Source of the DNA: Cladochytrium replicatum
Taxonomy: Eukaryota; Chytridiomycota; Chytridiomycetes; Cladochytriales; Cladochytriaceae
Assembly: GCA_025526935.1 (NCBI GenBank)
Contig: JAHLKD010000079.1
Location: forward strand, 1 to 64,000
DNA: 64,000 nt
Direction of reading: 5' to 3'
The notes under the pieces are model-generated. The model was not told the DNA's origin and made no database searches. It saw only the letters and a list, made by a program, of their open reading frames with translations. The first letter of the stretch is position 1; the number at the start of each line of letters is the position of its first letter. Positions 21,734-32,720 of this stretch are shown here, piece after piece. The translations under genes and the position numbers were made by a program.

Positions 21734-23619
21734 CTAGGTCTCCATCTTGTCTCCGTTCCCTCCTTCCTTCCCTTCTTTATCCTCTTCTTCATCCTCATCG
21801 TCATTTTCGTCCTCATTTCCATTCTCTGCCTTCTTCTCAGCTGCCTTCTTCTTCACCTCCTCATCCATTTTCACCGCGTTCTCCACTGCCTTCTTCCGTG
21901 TATCCTCGTCCTTCCACCTCAGCAGCATCACTACGTGCTGACCTCCCGCTGACGAGCAGAGCACAACCCTTCCCTTCAAATCAAACTCGGTGGGCTCTTG
22001 TTCGTCTTGACTCCCGTTCGCGAGCTGCCCCATCTCTCCGTAGCCCCAACCGTAAAGCTGCGTTTTACTCGGAGCTGCTGGCGGTAACGGGTCCGAGTGG
22101 AGGGCAAGGGAGAAATAGGATCCCGCTGAGATGGAGGATATGTGCTGGTCGAGAGTCTTGACATGTTGCGGCGTCGATTTGGATTCGTTATCACCGTGTC
22201 CGAGCTGTCCTGAATCTCCTCGGCCCCAAGTGTATACCTCCCCTGCAGATAATGTTTTAGACATCGTTCCGGATCTCCGTTCACAGTCAATACCTTTGGC
22301 GGTCAAAAGCATCGAATGGTGTTGCCCAGCACTGATGACTCCGACTTTCATTTCCACATCCTCATCTTCCCTCTCTTTCAAGTCTTCCACTTGCAAAGGA
22401 TCTTCGTGTTCCTCAGTATCACCAACCCCAAGCTGGCCGTGATTGTTCAAGCCAAACGCAAACACCCCAGCCGTGTCATGCACTACAAATGTGTGATAGC
22501 TGCCACAGTACACCCTCGAAAACTTTCCATTCGTCTTGGGCGGTCGGAAATTGATGGGTCGCGGAATGAGTGACATCTCTTTCAAATGCCTATCTACCAC
22601 CCTCCTTCCAAGCTGCCTTTGCTCGTTCGTTCCCCATGTGTACACCTTGGCTGTGAAGGTATAAGTTCGTCGCTCTCAAACAAGTACCAAAAACAAACTC
22701 ACAGTCGCTTGTTGTACATCCGATATGATTTGCCCCCGCCGAAATCTGTACAACATTTTTCAGCTCCTCGATGAGCAATGGCGTTCGCTGCTCGTTGATG
22801 TCGGGTCTGAACCCAAAATTGCCGGTCGATTTGCGGAAAGTACCCCATGCATAGACCTGGCCGTGGGAAGTAAGAGCGACAGAGATTGAGTCCCCGCACG
22901 CAACATCGACAATAACCTCATCTTCCAGCCCCTCCACAGGTGCCGGAAGGGTCTCCTCCCCAGATCTTCCTGTCAGAATCACAAAGATCAGAAACAATAA
23001 CACTGACGATTCCCTTGAACTAACCTAGTGCCAGCTGGTCATTGCAGCCCCAGCTGTACAGCTGTGCTCGAGCATCAGCTCAATGATCACAGTATAAGCA
23101 ATACAAATTTTACCTTTCCCGATGCAGAGAGTGCAATGTTGTGCAATCCACCGGCAAAAACAGCGACAATATCTTTGTTTGCAAAATAATCGATCTTGGC
23201 CGGCTTTTCCTTTTCAAGAACGTCCGGCCCGAGCCCAAGCTGCCCACAATCTCCACTTCCAAGTCCAAATACTTCGCCCACCTCTGTGTACTTGGGAGCC
23301 ACTGTGAACGGTTGTGCTGGGCGACCGAAAATTATAAACCAATATCAGCATGCAGAAATGCAGCCTCGAAGTCACGGTTCGTCCGACTATCCAACTAACC
23401 ATCTGCTTTCGGCTCCCTTGGCCTCCTTGCAGGCGCTTTCTTCGGAGCTTCCTCCACCTCCTTCGCTTCTTTCGTAGAGCGTTTCGAAACCCTGGAGGTC
23501 GTCGTTGGCTCTGCTTGCGATGATGCAGGGGGACGGCCTCTTCGTCGTGGGGCAGCGGGTGCCGAGGACGCCGCCGCAGCCGCAGCAGTTTTTGTCCTTC
23601 GAGAAAGCGGACGAGGCAT
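21734..23619 (-). CDS. RCC1: RCC1, Ran guanine-nucleotide exchange factor
   Basis: Six exons in phase: 23619-23400, 23316-23114, 23061-23025 (37 nt), 22969-22703, 22650-22294, 22242-21734 (introns 51-83 bp). The product has 530 residues. After a basic, Ala/Pro-rich N-terminus (chromatin-binding tail) come seven-bladed propeller repeats with the RCC1 signature GxxxxxG/DCGQLGLG, SWGCNDQLALG, AWGTF, TWGTNEQRQLG, AFGLNNHGQLGVGD, TWGRGDSGQLGHGD and GWGYGEMGQLANG, each followed by an SAGxxHxxxL strand. The C-terminus is a long Lys/Glu-rich acidic tail. RCC1 charges Ran with GTP on chromatin. The gene lies head-to-tail upstream of the SNF2-type gene, 215 bp apart. Confidence 0.96.
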
Positions 23620-25280
23620 GCTGGTTTCTGGCAGGTCTCGAACAAAGCTGGCAGATTTTCAGTATTCACGGAGCCCAAAATGGAAATAATGAGACAGAAT
23701 GGCGCAGCGTTTGTGTGGGAATGCGGGAATCACTGGGAAAACAAAGGCATCACCGGAAATTGCTCGGCGGTGTGTGTTAGCTTAAATCGAATAAGCTTTA
23801 CATACTGGGATCCAGTAGAATTGAGGGCTATATGAGTATAAAAACACAGAAACGACTAGGCAATCACCTCTCGGCACCTGTAAGCCAAATTCACTTCCAG
23901 TTTCAACCCAGACTAATTAATTCAATCGAACTTTACCTACTAAAAGTTTTATAAAGCAGCTCAAGATTTGATGAAGATGATTCATCGTGAATGGTAGGAG
24001 CTAGAGTGAACAGAGAAGAGACACAGTGTGTTGAATCTGTCAGCAATGATCCTTGTGAGAATGAATTCATTTAGGTGAGCTCGGGGCTGAATTTGAGCAT
24101 CGTTGAGGTGATGTGATTGCTGTGTGTGTGTGTGTAATTGGCAGGTCGGTTTAACGTCCGATCAGGACAGCGGATGGAGTGAATCAGCCTAAAGACACAC
24201 AGAGTCCCATCGATGTTCAGAATTGGCTCCAGTAAAGAATCTCCCGATAAGGCTCCCTGCGTCGTGGCGTAGCATGCCCAGCTGGCACATGAATACAAAC
24301 CTGCGATCCGATCTGGGGTAGCGGAGAGACTCACCACCGAGAGTTTGGATGTAGATGTAGTCGGGCTTGGACGGACTACTTCTCACGTAGGCCATGATGC
24401 TCAGCAACAGTCTCTGTTGTGCTTCTTCTCACGGTGGTCGTGAAGCAGCGTCAGATCAACCGTGAAAACTCCCCTGGGATGCGATCGAAATTCGATCACT
24501 CCCTATGCGCGATTACTCAGTAGCTACCAACCCCCTTCTTCCGCAAAGGAGGGTGCTCGCCAGGACCCCACTTTTGAAACGCGTCGCTGAACCCTCCGCC
24601 ATCCAATGCAACCCTATGAAAACAGATGACCCCCCCACCACAATCTGACAGGCATTCAACTGTATTCGGAAGAGCTTACGTCGCCGTATCTCGAGGTCAG
24701 CCCAGCACGCACAGCCTCCCCATGACCCACCACATCACCAACAAAGTCGAAAATCCCCGTTCTCAAACGTTCTCCGCCTGGATCCCCTCCTCTTTCGCCA
24801 CCACCTTCCTCAGATTCCACCTCGCCGAAACTGCTCAAGGTATCACCCAACTCTCGTATTCCCATCTTGCACAATCGCGTGCGCGAACTTCGCGCTGATA
24901 ACAACAAACCATTGGAGATCCGGGGCACTCCTTCGACTCCAGTCCTCCGTCTCACCGTCCTTCGCTGTCGTCTGTTCTCGCCCAACACCATGGCGAAGAT
25001 TTCTACCCAGCGTCCCCGTGCAGCGTAAACGTTTACTATTATTGGTTTAGTGTAAGTTGCTTCTCTCACCTAACCGTTTTTTTCTGCATCTCTTAACTGT
25101 TGTTTCTTTCTGGATGACTGTAAATGTCTATTTCCACCAGTATGTTTCTTCGACCGCTTTTTCTTGTGTGATTTTATTACAGTTTCTGTATATTTGGCCC
25201 CCATCGCGAACGATTGCTTTACGCTTTTCCATCTGCTGAATGCTTTGGGTAACATTGATCTTTTTGATTTTTTTGTGACC
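23620..25280. other. Intergenic, no gene confirmed
   Basis: No convincing gene. A minus-strand frame around 24393-24071 (MAYVRSSPSKPDYIYIQTLGG) has a donor/acceptor pair, but the intron would be only 34 bp, too short for this genome. A TG microsatellite lies near 24120-24136. Confidence 0.4.
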
Positions 25281-25600
25281 TTCGCCTGAAAAAATCACTT
25301 CTTCCACGTTTCAGCGTGGATGCTTCCTTCCCAGTTTCTGCTTACCAAAAAATGAGAGTGGTATTGCATTTTCAACAGTGACAAGCTCGAGCAATATAAA
25401 AAAAAATGCAAGGTCCAACAACCTGGAAAATCCCAATCTTCGCCTGAAATCACTTCTTCTCTTGAATGCCACGTTTCAGCGTGGATGCTTCCTTGCCAGT
25501 TTCTGCTTACCAAAAAATGAGAGTGGTATTGCATTTTCAACAGTGACAAGTTCGAGCAATATAAAAAGAATGCAAGGTCCAACAACCTGGAAAATCCCAA
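25281..25600. repeat. Tandem duplication, two units of about 158 bp
   Basis: The first unit begins TTCGCCTGAA at 25281 and the second begins with the same word at 25439. Units are about 95% identical and share a small hairpin CCACGTTTCAGCGTGG. The array ends about 100 bp before the copia 5' LTR. Confidence 0.9.
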
Positions 25601-25697
25601 AAAACAAGTCTGTGTGCCGTTAATCAGTTCCAAAAGTTTTCAAATTTTGATGAAAAATCACAAAATCCAAAGGGCGTTACTGACAAGCAGAAGAAAT

Positions 25698-25971
25698 TGT
25701 TGGAGAAATTGGTGGCTGGTGTAATGTTATTGTGGCTAACTTTGTTTGACCTCCAAAATTTTGAAACATCTTTTGGCTTGTCTTGATCTTTATTTGGCTT
25801 GCTATTTTGTCTTTGTTTGAAGTTCGAATCCATTGAATGTTTTTCCGGTGTTTAGTTATAAAAGGGCAAGTGGGTCTTGGGAAACATGTCATCACAAAAG
25901 AACATATTCACTGGTGGTCTCTTCAAACTCTCACAAGCGCCAATCACATCACTATCACTTGTCCTCCCACA
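25698..25971 (+). repeat. 5' LTR of the copia element
   Basis: Begins TGTTGGAGAAATTGGTGGC and ends CCTCCCACA. It contains a TATAAAAG box near 25859, followed within about 40 bp by the likely transcription start region. Confidence 0.85.
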
Positions 25972-28900
25972 AAGGGTTATGAGCCCATCGCTCTGATCTA
26001 CAACGATACGAGACCCATTGTATGAGCAACCATCATCGTCGCTCAAGCAACGAACCCTCTGACCCTATTTTTCACCACCAAAGCGAAAGAAGAAGCAACA
26101 ACCGCAACCGATTGTTAACAAAATGAACAACAAGGCACAGTTCCACACCGCATCAGAAACATCACCAACTCCCAGATCAGGATCAGGATCGACGCCGGCG
26201 GCAACCCTCACTGGATCAGGAGTGCCTTCTGTGATCAACCAAGTTGACGCTGGACGGGATGACTCTGGACGAGAAAAACCTCCTACTTTATCGTCCAGGG
26301 ACGACTACCACCTGTGGGCCTGGCGATTCGAGGTCTACCTCCAAGGCAAGGACCTTGGGAAGAAATGATCCTCAAGACAATTGACCCTGACAATGCGACA
26401 GAATTCCCAAAAGCGTCTGACCCAGAGGAGAAGGCAAACCGACGTGCACTCTCTCTACTTGTGCAGTCACTCAACTCGACTAAGCAGCATCATATCGAGG
26501 GAATGTGGTCTGCCACAGTTGCCTGGAAGAAACTTGAGAAGGCACATGCAGATAAGTGTGACATATTATATGCTGCCACGTTGGAAAGATTCACCACCGC
26601 TCAAAAGTCTCAGGAGGAGCCGTACCAGCAATGGTGCGACCACATGCGTTCCCTCGCACGCCTAGCAAACAAGGTCGTCACTATCCATCACGTAGCCAGT
26701 GATCTTGGCACAGCTTATTGCGGGACTTCCAGACCAGTTGCAGGTAACCTTCGGAGCTACGACTCACGGGCTACCAACAGCGGAAAAGACATTGGACAAC
26801 ATGGAGGACCATCTGCGTCTAGGGACATGCGTCGGAACAGTGTTGGGGAGCATGGGTACTATGCGGATACTGGAAACAGTGGTCGTTTGGGCGGAAGTGG
26901 GCATCAAGGGGGTGGGCAAAGTGGTGGAAATGGTAGAGAAGGAAGCAGCTTGTCGGAGGTGGCATGCAGACCAAGGACATGTCCAAGGTCAAAAGCCATT
27001 TCTGTGATAAGTTCGGGCACTACAAGCGAGACTGCAGGAAGTTGAAAGCAAAGCGGGAGGAGGACAAAAAGAAGAATGACGAGGGTGGAAAGGCGGACGA
27101 TAAGGACAAGGGGAAACGACCAGCTGAGACGGGGCAAGTGGCAGAGAAATCGTCAAACTGGAGGAGGAATTTGGGTTCATCACAGAATCCACCACAATTA
27201 GTTCATGGTATATGGACAGCGGGGTAAATTCGCACATCTGCAAGATGAGGACCCATTCGTGCCTGGATCGCTGAGGACGCTGGACTCAAAGGTTGCAATC
27301 ACGGGTTGGGGTGGATATCGACATGTTACATTGGCGCATGGCTCATATTGGAATGGCCAACTTGCGGCTTTGCCAAAGGTTAGGGTTGGGATTCAAACCC
27401 CATCCAAGTAGCGAGCTTTAGCTGATTGTGATGGCTGCCTGGCATCCAAAGCTACCCATTTACGTTTCCCTGGTACGTGACTGCGAGCAGTTGAGAAGCT
27501 CGGACGTGGCAATTTGGACCGAGTAGGACCATCCAAGATTCTGTCTTCAGAGCAACAGGTACACCATGCTACTTACTGACAATCACACTGGTTTGAGTGG
27601 ATCTTCTTCCAACGCACCAAGGAACTGGTTGAGTTCATCTCTCAGTTCAAGGTGTGGCACGTTGAAGTAGCAAACCAGACAGGGCTAAGACTGAGAATCT
27701 TGCGTATCGACAGGGAGTTCGCGCTGGGAGCAGTCGCGGAGTACGCAAGGGTGTGAGGGTCGACAGAGCCATACACTTCCCCAGCACAACGGAGTAGCAG
27801 AACGCACAAACAGAGCGATTCTGACGCGCGCTCGATGCATGGGTTAGTTAACCTACCATAGCAGTTCTGGGAGTACGCAATGCAGTACGCGATCATCATC
27901 TCAAACTGTTCGCCGAAGAAGTCCCAGCAAGGAATGACGCCCTACGCGTGCTGCTACGGAAAGAAACCAGACGTGAGTTGATTTGTGGTCTTTGGCTGTG
28001 ATGCGTACATACTGATCCCAACAAGTATGCGTGACAGGAAGATGGGGGATCGAGCCTGGCAAATGATCTTCGTTGGGATGGATAAATCAGCGAGGAGGAG
28101 GATGCCAAGAGTTACTTAAGGATGTGAATAACTCGGGGTGGTGGTGGAAGCCTGCGGTTGCATCAGACTGCATACGTCCGAAAGATCTTAAAGAAATTCA
28201 AGATGGACGAGGCAAACCCAGTGGCAACAACGAGATGGACGACGTACACCGATTGCCAAGGGAGAGTATCGGTATCGGGAAGCGGTGGGATCGTTGATGT
28301 TTTTGATGTTAGGCACCAGACCTGATATTGCCGCTATCATGGAAGCATCACGGCACCTTGAGGATCCGTGCGCAGAGGACGTGAAGGCAGTAGAAATAAT
28401 TCTGCGATACTTGGTCAGCACCAAGCACCTAGGAATCGAATTCAGTGGGGCCAGCGGTCTGCAGATCACAGAATATAGTGATGCAAGTGGTCCTGGAGCG
28501 GATGCGACGACAAGACATGGCATAACTGGCTACGTGTTTCTGGCTAACAGTGGACTGATCATCTGGAAGTCGCAGCTGCAGCGGTCCACAGCGCTGTCGA
28601 CCATGGAGACAGAACTTTACACATTTTCAGGGGTGATGCAGGAAGTGATCTGGCTCAAGATGTTTCTCGGGGAGCTCAATTTTACACCGAAGAAGGAGTT
28701 CACCAGCTTCGAAGACAATCAAGCTTGCATTGCGTATTTGCACAACCTGACCGAGCTAGGAAGAGCCAAACACATGGACATTCGACTATAGTTTGTCCAG
28801 GAGGCTATAGCGGAGAACGTCGCAGAGCCTGTTTATGTTCGAACGGAAGAGAACTTGGCGGATATCTTGACAAAGCCTTTGGTGAAGGATTTATTTGCTC

Positions 28901-29028
28901 ATCTTAGGAATGGCTTGCACATAGTTAAGGTAGTGTTTGGGGACATGTCTGTTTTTATCGGAGTTTTGTTGGGAGTGTTGAAACATTTTTTGCTTCACTC
29001 AATCCAAATTCGTTTCAAGCGGGGCCTT

Positions 29029-29286
29029 GTTGGAGAAATTGGTGGCTGGTGTAATGTTATTGTGGCTAACTTTGTTTGATCTCCACAATTTCGGAACATC
29101 TTTTGGCTTATCTTGATCTCTATTTGGCTTGCTATTTTGTCTTTGAAGTTCAGATCGATTGACTGTCTTTTCGGTGTTTAGTTATAAAAGGGCAAGTGGG
29201 TCTATATCATCACAAAAGAGCATGTTCACTGGTCTCTTCAAACGCTCACGCCCCAATCACATCACTATCACTCATCCACTCCCACA
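29029..29286 (+). repeat. 3' LTR of the copia element
   Basis: Matches the 5' LTR over its full length with small deletions. It is preceded by a purine-rich tract (AAGCGGGG) at 29018-29025. Confidence 0.85.
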
Positions 29287-29589
29287 GAAAGAAAATAGAA
29301 AGAATTGTTCATTGACACCTGAGCCACACCAAAGCAAACAACCTTCACACACAACCATCTTTTTTCATTTTTCAGCATCTTCTAAAAGAGATTCTTGCCC
29401 CATAGAGACCGCTTTGCTTTGCGTTGAGTTGAAGAAAAAAGTAATCAACCGCGGACAATGCTGTAGATCAGGTACCCCATAGATCCACAGAAGATTTACG
29501 TAAGAACCGCAACCGAATGGAAGATAAGCTGGAGGAAAAAAAGTCCGAAAGAAAAGACCGACCCAATTTTTATTCCCGATTACTCACTG

Positions 29590-30000
29590 TACGATACCGG
29601 TTAAAGCTCCCGGTCGGGTCCGAGAACCTCGCAAACAGCAAGTTATACAGATAATCGCTCGTGAGCAGCGCAATCAGCCCCAGGTTACGACCAGCCAAAA
29701 CATGACCACCTTCTCAAAACATGACCACCTTTGTGCGGAAGGTTTTAAAGTAATTCTCCTGCTTTGTCTTTGCGTCGCGCTTCTTGTGGTGCGGCGGGCT
29801 CCTTCAGGAACCGCTCGGAGTTGTTGTTGATGTCCGTTGGCATCTCGAAATCCACCTGCATCTTGCCCTTCGTCACCGTCACGGCGGCAAGATCCGACTC
29901 GCCGCCATTGTCGCCCTTGGTTCCCCAAGACACATCGTGAAGATTTTCGAGGACACCCGAAATGACGTGGTAGTAATGGTTTGTATTTCTTGTGCAAATA
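29590..30000 (-). pseudogene. Chitin synthase C-terminal fragment
   Basis: On the minus strand the frame near 29930-29750 reads ENLHDVSWGTKGDN followed by ESDLAAVTVTKGK and EMPTDINNN, the strongly conserved stretch after the catalytic core of division I chitin synthases (NVYAFCNTHDVSWGTKGDN type). The frame breaks at 29745; continuing in a shifted frame gives NYFKTFRTKVVMF, then an imperfect 19-bp tandem duplication (GGTGGTCATGTTTT twice), then LGLIALLTSDYLYNLLF, the next membrane segment, ending at a donor-like GTGAGT near 29588. The catalytic domain is absent. It is a decayed gene piece immediately downstream of the nucleotidyltransferase gene. Confidence 0.7.
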
Positions 30001-30052
30001 AAACCGCCATACATGGATAGAATCTTGTTCTGCATTCAGTCCCCAATTATCG

Positions 30053-31156
30053 CTACTCGACTCCACCACATCCACCCATCCACCATGCTCCTCTCATTAC
30101 TACCACCGATTTCCTGCGGAAACCCTCCATCGCCCTCTGCACCATCGCCTTGGTCACAGGCTCTGCTGACTGCGATACTTCAGCAAGCTCGGCGAGAATG
30201 TACCTGCCATTGCTCTTCCACGACCCAAACGCGCTCCGCGTCATGATCAGATCTGTCGCCGGTGCCATGTAAACTTCGTACTCCGACCGCTGCTCGCTAT
30301 TGGCTCGGACGCTCGCCTGATAAAACAGCACGTCTTCTGCGTCGTTACTCAATATACCAGAAACCAGTCCCGTGAATTGGTCCAGGTTGTCGCTCGTTAC
30401 AAAGAGTCCAAGTACCACCCGGAAATGACAGAGTCCCGAAGACACCTCCGGGTGATCCTTGTGTCCCTGCTCTACAACATTCGCTGCCGCTTTGACCAGT
30501 CGTTCAAGTTGCATTCCTGCGATTCGCGGAAATTCACCGGGATGCTTTCATGATGGTATGATCCATCAGTAAATACAGGAATCTGGCCAACAACAACATA
30601 CCTTCAAGATCAGCAACTTAAGCGCTCGCACAGCCCTCTGAACATCCTGACGCCCTGTGAAAAAGTTCTCCTGGTTCGGCGGAAACCTCCCATCCGCCCA
30701 CTCCGGATTATCAAACACAACATCCATCCAAACTTCCCTCCCCGCTCCTCCCACTGGCACAAACCGAAACGTCGTAGCCCGATATTTGTACTCATAACTC
30801 GATCCAAACCCTTCCGCCCTCGTCCTCCGAACGACCTTGTCCGCAAACTCTTTCCTGATGACACCTGTCACCACCGCATGGTTCGTCGAAGAAACCCACA
30901 CGTCGAGATCCGACAGCCCCGCAACGTTCGTATGTTTATTTTGCGACCCTGCCGTCGTCGCGCTGAAACCGTACGCTGGGAACGTGTGCGCGACTTCAGT
31001 CAGGCACCGCATGAGCTTGCGCAGACGCTCTCCTTCCGCGGGATCAGTGGAACGCGTCGAATCGTTCACGTACGACTCGAAGTTTCCCGCTGTCTGTCGG
31101 CGTCGTGCGCGCTGGACTTCCGGTGGTAACCCTATCGGTGATCGTCCTCCTTGCAT
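30053..31156 (-). CDS. Pol beta-superfamily nucleotidyltransferase (CD-NTase/OAS-like fold)
   Basis: Two exons, 31156-30602 and 30544-30053, join in phase 0 over a 57-bp intron; the product has 348 residues. The N-terminal part holds the nucleotidyltransferase signature: AGSQNKHTNVAGLSDLDVWV (GS, then D-L-D about 11 residues on) and a third acidic residue in WMDVVFD; NPEWADGRFPP follows, then a helix (RAVRALKLLILK). The helical C-terminal part (QLERLVKAAANVVEQGHKDHP, then FRVVLGLFVTSDNLDQF) I cannot assign to a family. The spacing GS-x11-DxD fits the broad group that includes OAS, cGAS and bacterial CD-NTases, as well as other minimal nucleotidyltransferases. Substrate and product are unknown. 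A decayed paralogue lies directly upstream on the same strand. Confidence 0.75.
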
Positions 31157-31401
31157 TTGTGTGTGATTGTATGTGTTATGAAAGGGTTGCGTGTGAGCGA
31201 AAAAACAACAATTACTGAAGTTATTGGGCGTCTTTCTTTTTAAGGAGCAGTGTGTGATATCGATCAATCATTCAATCACGCTTCATTTTATTACCGATCG
31301 TTCTATGCATCGATTGGAGCAACGTGCACAACCAACCACTATTACTGAGGTGAGCGTCTCTTTTATCGCCAATTGTTCGATCCATCAATATCTTATCTCA
31401 T

Positions 31402-32517
31402 TCAGGCAAACCTTACAAAGAAGTCGCTCTTGGCACCATCTCGATTCACCACTACCACCGTCTTCCGATAATGTTCCATCGCATTCCTAACTACCTCGTT
31501 TCTCACCCGCTTCCTTGAATTTGCCATTTCTGTAAACTTTGCAAAAACACACCTTGCATTCGTGTGCCAAGCTACGAATGCGTCGAGCTCCATCATGTGA
31601 TCCGGTAAAGCCACGCTTGAGCTCATGAACAGCTCCAAAAGTGGTTTCTCCTTGTCGTAGTGTGCTTGGAAGTACAACACATCGTCGTGTCGTGGCTAGG
31701 GATCCTCGAAATAGTACAAGTGAGTTGATCCAAGGTTTCAGAGAGGACAAAGAGTCCTAGCACGGCGCGAAAGTGACACAGCCCGGAATCAATCTTGGGA
31801 TGATCCAGATGCTCTTTTTCTATGAGCACGTTGGAGGCTTTCACCATTCGCTCGAGCTGAACGCCCAGGATTCGCGGAAAGTCGGTCGGATTCTATGATT
31901 GGTTTGATCAACAAGTATAGCAAATTGATCTCAGATCCAGAAAATCATCATTCTCACTTTGACGATCAAAAGTTTCAACGCCCTAACCACTCGTTGTGCA
32001 TTTGCTCTCCCTTGAAAAAATGCTTCTGGCTCGGCGGAAACCTCCCGTCTCCCCACTCAAGGTTATTAAACACGACGTCCGCCTAGATCTCCTTGCCCAC
32101 GGGCACGGTAAACTTGAACCTCGTAGCCCTCGTCCGGTACTTATACGTCGCGCTGAACCCGTCCTCGCCCACCCTTTTCACCATCCTCTCCACAAACTCG
32201 CGCCGCATTGCATGTGTCACTCGCACACGTTTCGCAGACCCAACGCAGACTTCCAGATCCGACAGGCCAGCGACGTCCGTTCGCTTCTCCCTGGATCCCG
32301 CAATGATTGCGGTGAAACCGTGTGGAAACGAATGCGCGACGTCCGTGAAGCATCGCAAGAGAGTTTTGAGAGCCACCTTTTCGGCTGGATCATCCGGTCG
32401 GGCTGATGTCCCCACATACCATCTAACTGCCCTAGCTGCATGTCGGGAACTGCGGGCGATCCTTTCATTTGTCAAAATGTTGTTTGGGCTCTGTGGGAAA
32501 CTCCAATCAAAATGCAT
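31402..32517 (-). pseudogene. Paralogous nucleotidyltransferase, decayed
   Basis: It aligns with the neighbouring gene along its whole length: AGSREKRTDVAGLSDLEVCV (D-L-E in place of D-L-D), DGRFPPSQKHFF, ALKLLIVK, then intron 31957-31893 at the same position (GTGAGA...TCATAG), then FPRILGVQLERMVKAS, SGLCHFRAVLGLFVLSETLDQL and a C-terminus ending FFVRFA at 31402. It is broken by an in-frame TAG near 32084 where the paralogue has W, by a frame shift near 32015, and by another near 31690. The copy probably arose by tandem duplication. Confidence 0.75.
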
Positions 32518-32720
32518 GATTGAGGCAAGTAGTCGTGAACTAGCCGATTCTTACAAATTAGAAACATTGAAGAAAAGAACAAGCAAGGCAAAGCTGTTGC
32601 AATTGAATACACCACCCCCCAAAAAAGTGTCCAAAAATAAAGATGATAAATATCAAAGGATGCAGCCCAAGAAACATGCAACATTTATCAGACCCCCCCC
32701 CCTCCTTTTCGCAGCTATCT

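Larger units (their letters stand above)
25698..29286 (+). mobile_element. Ty1/copia LTR retrotransposon (broken)
   Basis: Two long terminal repeats flank a shortened interior: 5' LTR 25698-25971 and 3' LTR 29029-29286, both starting TGTTGG and ending CCCACA. The flanks GAAAT and GAAAG are a near-match 5-bp target duplication. Interior parts in copia order are gag with a UBN2-like region (about 26123-26900) and zinc-knuckle-like GHYKRDC (27015-27045), protease-like and integrase-like remnants, and an RNase H region (28285-28791, YSDASG, ALSTMETE). The internal part is much shorter than in a complete element and the reverse transcriptase core is not recognised. It is broken in several places. 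The LTRs are still very similar apart from small length differences, so the insertion is fairly young. Confidence 0.9.

Noticed and set aside
24071-24407. Possible small spliced gene on the minus strand
   Set aside because: It needs a 34-bp intron, shorter than any supported intron here, and shows no known domain.
25295-25633. 112-codon minus-strand frame with an internal repeat
   Set aside because: The repeat is the 158-bp DNA duplication itself (a near multiple of three with indels); no start context or family, so probably non-coding.
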